Shown here: positions 32,874-40,696 of the stretch, one piece after another | Numbering within the stretch: position 1 is the first letter of the stretch | Layout of the letters: the number at the start of each line of letters is the position of its first letter | NCBI GenBank assembly: GCA_019310245.1 | Contig: JAFDER010000004.1 | Span: 1 to 40,696, forward strand | From: Deltaproteobacteria bacterium | GTDB lineage: Bacteria > Myxococcota_A > Polyangia > DRWM01 | Length of the DNA: 40,696 nucleotides | Reading direction: 5' to 3' | The notes under the pieces: generated by a model | Databases searched by the model: none | What the model saw: only the letters and a program-made list of their open reading frames with translations | Told to the model about the DNA's origin: nothing | Program-made: the position numbers and the translations under genes

Positions 32874-35489
32874 ATGGCGAAGAAGCGCAAGGCCACCTCC
32901 AGCCACGACACCCCGGTGATGAGGCAGTTCAGGGAGGTCAAGGGCCGCTACCCGGACGCCCTGCTCTTCTTCCGCATGGGCGACTTCTACGAGATGTTCT
33001 ACGACGACGCGGTGGTGTCCGCGAAGGAGCTGGGGCTCGCTCTGACGAGCCGCGACAAGGGCCGCGACGACGCCGTGCCCATGTGCGGGGTGCCGCACCA
33101 CTCGGTCAAGACGTACGTGCACAGGCTGCTCGAACGCGGCCACAAGGTGGCCGTGTGCGAGCAGCTCGAGGACCCCTCGAAGGCCAAGGGCATCGTGGCG
33201 CGCGACGTGGTGCGGGTCATCACGCCGGGCTCGAACGTGGACACGGAGCTCCTCGAGGCGGGCCAGGCAAACTACCTGGCCTGCGTGGTCCCCGAGGACC
33301 CGGACGCGGAGGGAGGCGCCTGCGGCCTCGCCGCGGCCGACATCTCGACCGGGGAGATGATCGTGGTCGAGGCCGCGGACGCGACAGAGCTCGCGGGCGA
33401 GCTGGCCCGCCTGGATCCGCGCGAGATTCTCGTCCCCCCGTCCTGGAGCAGGCTCGAGGCGTGGATCACCGAGCACGTCCCGCGCGCATCAAGGACCCCA
33501 TATCCCGACACGCGCGACTTCATGGGCGCGGGCCGCGCCGCCGCGCGCATCAAGGACGTGCTCGTGGACGTGCCGTTCGACGGCCTGAGCTCCCGCGGCC
33601 TGGCCGCGGCCGCCTCGGTGCTCGACTACCTGGCCCGCACGCAGCCCGGGCTCGAGATCCCGATCCGCCGGCTCGTGCCGTTGAGCACCTCGGATCACCT
33701 CGTGCTCGACGACAACACGATCCGCCACCTGGAGCTCGTCACGTCGGTGAGCGGAGAGAAGCGCGCATCTCTCGTGGGCTGGATGGACCGCACCTGCACG
33801 GCCATGGGCAGCCGCCTGCTGCGCGGCTGGGTGCTCGCGCCGCTCCTCGACGTGGCGGCCATCCGCCGCCGCCAGGACGGGGTCGAGGCCTTCGTGAACG
33901 ACGCCCGCGCACGGGAGGAGATCCAGAGACTGCTGGGCGGCGCCTGCGACGTGGAGCGCGTGCTGAGCCGCGTGGTTCTCGAGGCCGCATCGCCCCGCGA
34001 GCTGGGCGCGCTGCGCAACACCATGCGCCTCGTGCCGAGGCTCGACGAGGCCCTGGCCTCCCTCGCAGACCCGGGTGCCGAGCCTCCGGTGGTCCTGCCT
34101 CCCGCCCCGGCGGACGTCCAGGACGTGCTCGAGCGTGCCCTCGTCGACGAGCCTCCCCTCCAGTCGAAGGAGGGTGGGATCTTCCGCAGGAGCTGGAACG
34201 AGGAGCTGGACCGCCTCGTCGAGCTCTCCACGTCGGGCAAGGACGCCATCACCCGCATGGAGGCCGAAGAGCGCGAGACCACCGGCATCGGCTCGCTCAA
34301 GATCAAGTACAACAGGGTCTTCGGCTACTTCATCGAGGTCACGAAGCCGAACCTGAACCTGGTTCCCGAGGACCGCTACATCCGCAAGCAGACGCTCGCC
34401 ACGGGCGAGCGCTACCTCACGCCCGAGCTCAAGGACCTGGAGGCGCAGATCCTCACGGCGGACGAGAGGCGCAAGGCCCTGGAAGTCGAGATGTTCCGCG
34501 ACCTCCTGACGGCCGTCTCGGAGCACGAGGCCGGCCTGAGGGCCTGCGGCGAGAGCCTGGCGCGGCTCGACGTGCTCACGGCGTTCGCCGCCCTGGCCGC
34601 GCGGCACGGCTACGTGCGCCCGCGGGTGGTGAGCTCCGGCCGCACCATGATCCGGTCGGGCCGCCACCCCGTGGTGGAGGCCTTCGGCGCGCCGGACGGC
34701 TTCGTGCCCAATGACGTGGATCTCGACGTCGAGCACAAGAGGCTCTGGATCATCACCGGTCCGAACATGAGCGGAAAGAGCACGTTCATGCGGCAGGTGG
34801 CCCTCTCGGCGATCATGGCCCAGGCCGGGTCCTTCATCCCAGTCGCCGAGGCCGAGATCGGCCTCTCGGACAGGATCTTCACCCGCGTGGGCGCCTCGGA
34901 CAACCTCGCCTGGGGCCAGTCCACCTTCATGGTGGAGATGACCGAGACGGCCTCGATCCTCAAGCACGCCACCCGCCGCTCGCTCGTCGTGCTCGACGAG
35001 GTGGGACGCGGCACGTCCACCTTCGACGGGATGAGCATCGCCTGGGCAGTGGCCGAGCACCTGCACGACGCCGTGGGCGCGCGCACGCTCTTCGCCACTC
35101 ACTACCACGAGCTCACCGAGCTCGCCTCCACTCACGCGCACGTGGCCAACTACAACGTCACGGCCGCGGAGTACGGCGGAGGCGTCGTGTTCCTGCGCAA
35201 GGTCGAGCCCGGAAGCGCCAGCCGCTCGTACGGCATCCAGGTGGCCCGGCTGGCCGGCGTGCCCGAGCCGGTCCTGGGCCGCGCCCAGTCGATCCTCGAC
35301 GACCTCGAGTCCGGCAGGGCCGTCACCACGACGCCGCCCGGCCCGCCGCCGCAGGACCAGCTCTCGCTCTTCGCGGCCCCTCCCCGGGTGCCCGGACCGA
35401 TCCGCAACGCCCTCGAGGACGTGGACGTGGACAACCTCACACCCGTCGAGGCCCTGAACCTCCTGGCGAAGCTCAAGGAGATGGTCTGA
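32874..35489 (+). CDS. mutS: DNA mismatch repair protein MutS
   Basis: TPVMRQFREVKGRYPDALLFFRMGDFYEMFYDDA; GPNMSGKSTFMRQVAL; DEVGRGTSTFDGMSIAWAVAEHL. Confidence 0.97.
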   Translation: MAKKRKATSSHDTPVMRQFREVKGRYPDALLFFRMGDFYEMFYDDAVVSAKELGLALTSRDKGRDDAVPMCGVPHHSVKTYVHRLLERGHKVAVCEQLEDPSKAKGIVARDVVRVITPGSNVDTELLEAGQANYLACVVPEDPDAEGGACGLAAADISTGEMIVVEAADATELAGELARLDPREILVPPSWSRLEAWITEHVPRASRTPYPDTRDFMGAGRAAARIKDVLVDVPFDGLSSRGLAAAASVLDYLARTQPGLEIPIRRLVPLSTSDHLVLDDNTIRHLELVTSVSGEKRASLVGWMDRTCTAMGSRLLRGWVLAPLLDVAAIRRRQDGVEAFVNDARAREEIQRLLGGACDVERVLSRVVLEAASPRELGALRNTMRLVPRLDEALASLADPGAEPPVVLPPAPADVQDVLERALVDEPPLQSKEGGIFRRSWNEELDRLVELSTSGKDAITRMEAEERETTGIGSLKIKYNRVFGYFIEVTKPNLNLVPEDRYIRKQTLATGERYLTPELKDLEAQILTADERRKALEVEMFRDLLTAVSEHEAGLRACGESLARLDVLTAFAALAARHGYVRPRVVSSGRTMIRSGRHPVVEAFGAPDGFVPNDVDLDVEHKRLWIITGPNMSGKSTFMRQVALSAIMAQAGSFIPVAEAEIGLSDRIFTRVGASDNLAWGQSTFMVEMTETASILKHATRRSLVVLDEVGRGTSTFDGMSIAWAVAEHLHDAVGARTLFATHYHELTELASTHAHVANYNVTAAEYGGGVVFLRKVEPGSASRSYGIQVARLAGVPEPVLGRAQSILDDLESGRAVTTTPPGPPPQDQLSLFAAPPRVPGPIRNALEDVDVDNLTPVEALNLLAKLKEMV

Positions 35490-36135
35490 GGGTCGTGACC
35501 CGGAACCTGCGGCTCTCGTCCTCGAGGTGCACCGTGTCCACCACCTGCGAGACCGTGAAGCCAGCCCGGTCGCACATCCTCTGGAAGTCGGCCACCTGGG
35601 GCCGACCCTGATCCGACAGCATCACCTTCCCCCCAGGCTCCACGTAGAGGGCGAGCACGGCGAGCAGCGCGGGAAAGTGCTTCTCGAAATAGACCACCTC
35701 GGAGCCGATGATCAGATCGAACCTGCCCTTGAGGTCCGGCCGGAACCAGTCCAGCGCCCTGACCTCGATCCCCGCGCACCCGTTGAGCTCCACGTTGTGC
35801 CGCGCCACCTCGAGCGCCACGGCGTCGTAGTCCGTGAGCACAACATGGGCCCCGGCCAGCGAGGCCGCGATCCCGGGCGCCGCCGTGCCGCACCCGAGCT
35901 CGAGCACCCGCCTGCCCTCCACACCGCCGCGCACCACGTGCTCGGCGAGACCCAGCGCCGCGGGCCAGGTGATCATCCAGACAGGCGCGTCGCCGTGCAG
36001 GGCGACCGCGTCCGGGTAGATCGCCTCGACCATCTCGTCCACCCGCTCCACCTCGGCGATGCGCATGCGGATCGTGCCCAGCGCGTGCGAGCGCTCCTTC
36101 AGCCCGAAGCGCCGCTCCACGTCCTCGACGCCCAT
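35473..36135 (-). CDS. Class I SAM-dependent methyltransferase (Methyltransf_16/METTL21-like)
   Basis: GRRVLELGCGTAAPGIAASLAGAHVVLTDYDAVALEVARHNVELNG...DLIIGSEVVYFEKHF. Confidence 0.85.
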   Translation of the reverse strand: MGVEDVERRFGLKERSHALGTIRMRIAEVERVDEMVEAIYPDAVALHGDAPVWMITWPAALGLAEHVVRGGVEGRRVLELGCGTAAPGIAASLAGAHVVLTDYDAVALEVARHNVELNGCAGIEVRALDWFRPDLKGRFDLIIGSEVVYFEKHFPALLAVLALYVEPGGKVMLSDQGRPQVADFQRMCDRAGFTVSQVVDTVHLEDESRRFRVTTLRPSP

Positions 36136-36161
36136 CCTCCCCCGCTCGCCCACATGATCCG

Positions 36162-36611
36162 TCACGAGCCGAGCGCCGCCCTCAGCCCCTCGAGCGCGCC
36201 CCACCAGTAGGGCTCGAACCGGCGCCTCACCCACAGCGCGTCGGCACTCTCGCCGAATCCCGAGTGCACGATCTCGAGCCGCGTGCCCCCGAGCGAGGGA
36301 TACAGCGTCACGTCCAGCCGCGTCCCCGCCGCCTCCCGCTCCCTCCTGCCTCCGGTCACCCCGGCCGCGCCCTCGCAGCCGAGCACGAGCAGCCTGGGGC
36401 TGTCGATCGTCATCACCCGCAGGTCGAGCGCGGGCTCGCTGCCCGAGTCGGCGCCGTCCGCGTCGCCCCACAGCACGAACCGGCCGCCCACCACGGGATC
36501 CACCGACGCGTGCGCGCACCACCAGGACGCGACGCCCTCGCGCGTGGTCCACGCGTCCCACACCTCGTCCCTGGCGAGCTCCAGGTCCATCTCGTATCGC
36601 AACGGCCTCAT
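36162..36611 (-). CDS. SRPBCC/AHSA1-like protein
   Basis: ELARDEVWDAWTTREGVASWWCAHASVDPVVGGRFVLWGDA...HSGF. Confidence 0.82.
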   Translation of the reverse strand: MRPLRYEMDLELARDEVWDAWTTREGVASWWCAHASVDPVVGGRFVLWGDADGADSGSEPALDLRVMTIDSPRLLVLGCEGAAGVTGGRREREAAGTRLDVTLYPSLGGTRLEIVHSGFGESADALWVRRRFEPYWWGALEGLRAALGS

Positions 36612-36694
36612 GATCCTGACAGGTTACCCGGGTTTCGAGCAAGGGCAAGCCCCCGGCTTGCCGGCCCGCCGGTTCTCTCCTACCATGAGGGATC

Positions 36695-36766
36695 ATGAAG
36701 ACGATCCTGCGAAGCACCCTCCTCGCGGCGGCCGCGTGCCTGGCGGCCTGTTTCACCAGCCCCTGA
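36695..36766 (+). other. Lipoprotein signal peptide of the GH114 gene ending in an in-frame TGA
   Basis: MKTILRSTLLAAAACLAACFTSP-TGA; same frame as the downstream ORF. Confidence 0.85.
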
Positions 36767-36787
36767 GGCGGAACCGACACGCGTGAC

Positions 36788-37624
36788 GTGTCCGAGGATC
36801 CCGATGCGCGGGTGGACGGAGGGGATGAAGTGCTCGAGGACCCCGCCGTGGATCCGGCGCCCGAGACCGTGGAGGACGCCGACGACGCGCCGGACGAGGA
36901 CGGCGCACCGACGCCCGTCTGGAGGCCCGTGCCGGGCACCTCCTGGCAGTGGCAGCTCACGGACCTGCCGATCGACCGCAGCTTCGACGCGCAGATGTAC
37001 GACATCGATCTCTTCGACGCGCCGCAGGCGACCATCGACGCCCTGCACGCCGAGGGCCGGATCGTGATCTGCTACTTCAGCGCGGGCAGCTACGAGGAGT
37101 GGAGGGACGATGCGGACAGGTTCCCGTCCACCGCACTGGGCAACGACCTCGACGGCTGGGCCGGGGAGCGCTGGCTCGACGTGCGCAACGCCACGGTGCG
37201 CACGATCATGACGGACAGGCTGGATCTGGCCGTGGCCAAGCAGTGCGACGGCGTGGAGCCGGACAACGTGGACGGCTACACGAACGACCCGGGGTTCGAT
37301 TTCGACGGCACGGATCAGCTCGACTACAACCGGTTCCTGGCGAGCGAGGCGCACGCCAGGGGCCTGAGCATCGGGCTGAAGAACGACCTGGACCAGATAG
37401 GCGACCTCATCGACACGTTCGACTGGGCGCTCAACGAGGAGTGCTTCAGCTACGGCGAGTGCGACCTGCTCGCGCCGTTCATCGACGCGGGCAAGGCGGT
37501 CTTCCAGGTGGAGTACGGCGGAGCGGGGCTGGAGTCCACGATCTGCCCTCAGGCGAATGCCAGGAACTTCGACACGCTGATCAAGAGGTGGGACCTCGAT
37601 GCGTGGAGGATCTCCTGCAGGTAG
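36788..37624 (+). CDS. Endo alpha-1,4 polygalactosaminidase-like (GH114) domain; 5' portion separated by in-frame TGA (possible pseudogene)
   Basis: WQWQLTDLPIDRSFDAQMYDIDLFDAPQATIDALHAEGRIVICYFSAGSYEEWR...CDGVEPDNVDGYTNDPGFDFDGTDQLDYNRFLASEAHARGLSIGLKNDLDQ. Confidence 0.82.
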   Translation: MSEDPDARVDGGDEVLEDPAVDPAPETVEDADDAPDEDGAPTPVWRPVPGTSWQWQLTDLPIDRSFDAQMYDIDLFDAPQATIDALHAEGRIVICYFSAGSYEEWRDDADRFPSTALGNDLDGWAGERWLDVRNATVRTIMTDRLDLAVAKQCDGVEPDNVDGYTNDPGFDFDGTDQLDYNRFLASEAHARGLSIGLKNDLDQIGDLIDTFDWALNEECFSYGECDLLAPFIDAGKAVFQVEYGGAGLESTICPQANARNFDTLIKRWDLDAWRISCR

Positions 37625-37759
37625 GAGCTACGGAATCGAGGGCGCCCGTATAATTCCGGAAAACTATGTATTTTCAGCATGTTGATCATCTGGCATTGCA
37701 TGCAAATCTTACATGAAATATTAATTTATCTAGCCTGAGTCGAATTCGAGGAGGAGACC

Positions 37760-39136
37760 ATGCGCTCGACCACCCACATCTGGCTTCCGATGATGCTCTG
37801 CGTCGCACTCGCCGCATCGTGCGGCGGCAAGGACGGGACCGACGAGGACACGGACGAGGACGTGCAGGACGAGGACGTGGGCGCGGAGGCCCTGGAGGAC
37901 CCCGCCCCGGAGCCCACCGACGACCCGGCGCCCGAGCCCGTCGACGACCTGATGCCGGATCCCGTCGACGACCCGATGCCGGATCCCGCCGACGACCCGG
38001 ACGAGGAGGACGGCGCAGCCGCCGACGCGGAGGACGATGTGGCAGACGACGATGCCGCCTCCGACGCCGAGGATGACGACGCGGCGAGCACGGACGTCAT
38101 GGGCGAGGATTCGGAGGACGACGCGTCCGACGCGGTGGATGAGGACGACGCGTCCGACGCGGTGGATGAGGACGCCGGCCCGACGGGCCCGTCGGGGACC
38201 TCGTGCACGGACCCGGCCATCACGCCCATCAACGTGCCGGCCGACCTCCCGTTCGAGGATCTGGCGGCCACGACCTGCGGCGCGGGCGACACCTACAGGA
38301 TCACGTGCCTGGGCAGCTACGACGGCGGCGAGGACGTGATCTACCGGCTCGACGTCGCCTCCTCGACCGAGGTCAACGTGTGGATCGACCCGAAATCGTC
38401 GGGATGGACGGGCCTCGCCCTGGACTCGGCCTGCCCGATCGACGCCACCACCTGCATGAGCACGTCCACGCTCTCGGCCGCGACCCCGCACGACATCGGA
38501 TGCCAGACGCTCGCCGCCGGCACGTACCACGTGATGGTGGACGTCTGGCCGAGCCCGTCCTGCATCCCGGACTTCGACCTGCACGTGCACGAGTGCGTGT
38601 GCACGCCCGGATCGACGTCGTGCCTGGATTCGACGACGCTCCGGGTCTGCAACGGCCTGCACACGTGGGACCCGGTCACCTGCATCAACTCGTGCGGCGA
38701 CACGGGAGGCGGCGTGGACGGGTGCCTCGCCACGTCCACCGAGACAGAGCCGAACGGCGACGCCACCGAGGCGCTCACGAACAACCTCATCACGGTGCCG
38801 TGGGACGGCTGGGGCGAGATCACCACGGGCACGGACGAGGACTACTACGCCTTCACGCTCACGTCCCCGACCATCGTCACGATCCAGACGGACGCGCACG
38901 GCTCGAGCGCCGTCGGCGACACGAAGCTGTGGCTCTACGAGGACACCTTCACCACGCAGACGCCTCCCGCCTGCTCGGGCACGAGCGGCTGCGTCGAGTT
39001 CGACGAGGACGGCGGTCCGGGGCTCTACAGCCTGATCGAGAACAGGGGACTGCCGGCGGGCACCTACTACGTGCGCGTCGCGGGCTACTCCAGCACGTAC
39101 ACCGGAACGTACAGGTTGACGATCTGGTTCATGTAG
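37760..39136 (+). CDS. Lipoprotein with long acidic stalk and pre-peptidase C-terminal-like domains
   Basis: SD gaggaggaga; lipobox LAASCGGKDG; C-terminal DEDYYAFTLTSPTIVTIQTDAHG...LPAGTYYVRVAGYSSTYTGTYRLTI. Confidence 0.85.
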   Translation: MRSTTHIWLPMMLCVALAASCGGKDGTDEDTDEDVQDEDVGAEALEDPAPEPTDDPAPEPVDDLMPDPVDDPMPDPADDPDEEDGAAADAEDDVADDDAASDAEDDDAASTDVMGEDSEDDASDAVDEDDASDAVDEDAGPTGPSGTSCTDPAITPINVPADLPFEDLAATTCGAGDTYRITCLGSYDGGEDVIYRLDVASSTEVNVWIDPKSSGWTGLALDSACPIDATTCMSTSTLSAATPHDIGCQTLAAGTYHVMVDVWPSPSCIPDFDLHVHECVCTPGSTSCLDSTTLRVCNGLHTWDPVTCINSCGDTGGGVDGCLATSTETEPNGDATEALTNNLITVPWDGWGEITTGTDEDYYAFTLTSPTIVTIQTDAHGSSAVGDTKLWLYEDTFTTQTPPACSGTSGCVEFDEDGGPGLYSLIENRGLPAGTYYVRVAGYSSTYTGTYRLTIWFM

Positions 39137-39190
39137 AAAGCCATCAGGCGCGTTCCACGCGGCCATGTTCTGGAAAAGATGGCATCAATC

Positions 39191-39220
39191 TAGACGCGCG
39201 CTCCCCGGGCGATGTATAAT
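39191..39220 (+). promoter_or_regulatory. Sigma-70-like promoter candidate
   Basis: TAGACG-N18-TATAAT, followed by the inverted repeat GCGAGA-AA-TCTCGC at 39227-39240. Confidence 0.5.
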
Positions 39221-39317
39221 GAAAATGCGAGAAATCTCGCCACGTTCGATTGATTCGGTTCTGCTCGTCACAGCGACCGGAGAGGTGATCCGGGGCTGAG
39301 CCCGGACAGGGAGCCAG

Positions 39318-40696
39318 ATGGCGCAGGAGTCGGACAGGGCGGCATTTTGCCCGTCATGCCTCAACCCGGTGGACCCGGATGCGGAAGTCTGCCCCTGCTG
39401 CAGCGCCGGAGCGGAGTCCGGAGGCTGGCCAGAGGATCCCCACGTGGGCCGCTCCATCGAGGACCGGTACCGCATCGCGCAGCGCGTGAGCGCGGACGGC
39501 ATGGCGATCACGTTCCTGGCCAGCTCGCTCGAGGACGAAAGCGCCGTGGCCCTGAAGATGCTGCACCCCGATCAGGCCGCCGATCCGGCCGTGTGGCAGA
39601 CGTTCGTGGAGCAGATCCAGTCCGCGCAGGAGCTGGACGCGCGGGGATTCGTGAAGATCCTCTACGTGGGCATGGACATGGACAGCGGCGACATCCCGTT
39701 CCTCGTCCACGAGATCGTCAAGGGAGAGACGCTCGCCGAGTTCCTGACCCGCGACCTGGCCTTCGACATCCCCGAGGCGATCGAGATCGGACGCCACGTG
39801 GCCAAGGCGATCGTCGAGGCGCACGAGCGCCAGATCGTGCACCGCCACCTCAGGCCCGAGAAGGTGATCGTGCTGGGCGTGAGGCAGGCCGATCCGGTCA
39901 AGATCCTGGACCTGGGCTTCGGCTGTGTGAGCCCGCAGGACGAGGTCACGACTCCGGACCTGATCGACGCCCTGCGGTACATGCCGCCCGAGCAAGAGGA
40001 GGGTGCCGACGACCCGCGCACGGACATCTACGCCCTGGGCGTCATGCTCTACGAGATGATCGCGGGCCAGCCTCCTCCCACGAGCAAGGGGTTGAGCACG
40101 TCGGCGGGCGACCTCATCCGCATGAAGGATCTCGCGCCCAGCGCCCCCGACGAGCTGGACCTGCTCGTGCACGACATGATGGCAAGGGACCCGAAGAAGC
40201 GGCCCCGGTCAATGGCAATGGTCGTGAGCAAGCTCGAGCACATTGACGGGGAGCTGTCCACCCTCACCATCGACTCGATCATCCCCGAGGGCGCGATGCA
40301 CGTGGAGGACCCGCCCTCCGTGGTCCACAAGCTGTCCGCCGTGGGCAAGCCGAGCCCGGTGGCCAAGTCCCCCGCGGTCACGAGCGACCTGTCGCCGCGC
40401 AGGATCATCGGCGGCGTGCGCTACAGCGCCGAGGTCTTCTCGCGGCCCACGAAACCGCCCGCCGGCGGCAAGACCGTAACGCCCGCCGCGGCCCGGCGGC
40501 CTCCCTCGCCCGTGAAGTCCCCCGAAGAGGTCAAGCCACCAGAGGAAACCGGGCCCAAGAAGAGCCTGGCCGCCATCTTCCTCGACAAGGACAAGGATGT
40601 TCCGGACAAGGCAGCGTCCAAGCCCGGACCGAAGAAGAGCGCGAAGCCGGTGCCGGCCCCGCCGGTGAATCCCGAGGAGGTCCTGCCCCACCTCAT
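39318..40696 (+). CDS. Ser/Thr protein kinase-like protein with N-terminal zinc ribbon, probable pseudokinase, 3' end outside window
   Basis: ATG 39318: FCPSCLNPVDPDAEVCPCC; VALKMLH; IVHRHLRPEKVIVL; VKILDLGFG; RYMPPEQ; frame open to the window end. Confidence 0.87.
   Translation, partial: MAQESDRAAFCPSCLNPVDPDAEVCPCCSAGAESGGWPEDPHVGRSIEDRYRIAQRVSADGMAITFLASSLEDESAVALKMLHPDQAADPAVWQTFVEQIQSAQELDARGFVKILYVGMDMDSGDIPFLVHEIVKGETLAEFLTRDLAFDIPEAIEIGRHVAKAIVEAHERQIVHRHLRPEKVIVLGVRQADPVKILDLGFGCVSPQDEVTTPDLIDALRYMPPEQEEGADDPRTDIYALGVMLYEMIAGQPPPTSKGLSTSAGDLIRMKDLAPSAPDELDLLVHDMMARDPKKRPRSMAMVVSKLEHIDGELSTLTIDSIIPEGAMHVEDPPSVVHKLSAVGKPSPVAKSPAVTSDLSPRRIIGGVRYSAEVFSRPTKPPAGGKTVTPAAARRPPSPVKSPEEVKPPEETGPKKSLAAIFLDKDKDVPDKAASKPGPKKSAKPVPAPPVNPEEVLPHL

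Noticed and set aside
33489-35141. 550-aa minus-strand ORF in mutS
   Set aside because: Shadow ORF antisense to conserved mutS.
36764-36792. Selenocysteine at the in-frame TGA
   Set aside because: Position (stalk next to lipobox) is not a redox site, the downstream hairpin is only 6 bp, and no sel genes are visible; retained only as an outside possibility under the TGA finding.
37730-39166. 478-aa minus-strand ORF opposite the acidic lipoprotein
   Set aside because: Antisense shadow; the + strand gene has SD, lipobox and PPC-like domain.
1-40696. tRNA/rRNA genes, transposases, integrases or prophage genes
   Set aside because: None recognised on either strand by eye; a tRNAscan/Infernal run would be decisive.

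Overview
High-GC (~65-70%) bacterial chromosomal window. The gene content and style (Cys-rich repeat proteins, many lipoproteins with acidic D/P/E linkers, type IV pilus genes) suggest Myxococcota/deltaproteobacteria-like ancestry; this is inferred from protein character only. About 34 protein-coding genes are supportable. They include the rpsB-tsf-pyrH-frr operon, a minor-pilin cluster (fimT/pilV/pilW/pilX/pilY1-like), a PilB/GspE ATPase in a tightly packed operon with a Ycf46-like AAA+ ATPase, mutS, a DUF362/polyferredoxin pair, a DPP III-like (M49) lipoprotein, a GH114 lipoprotein interrupted by an in-frame TGA, a probable pseudokinase, and at least eight lipoproteins with acidic stalks. 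No rRNA, tRNA, CRISPR array, prophage or transposase was recognised. Best second-look items: (i) a long imperfect hairpin filling the predicted rpsB leader, (ii) the in-frame TGA between lipobox and mature GH114 domain, (iii) a C-x3-C cysteine array with near mirror-symmetric architecture, (iv) the pilB/AAA+/Zn-ribbon operon, (v) a pseudokinase with an HRH catalytic loop, (vi) 20-bp tandem repeats plus REP-like hairpins abutting the frr stop codon, (vii) a strong terminator with a C8 loop in a divergent spacer that has no upstream gene.
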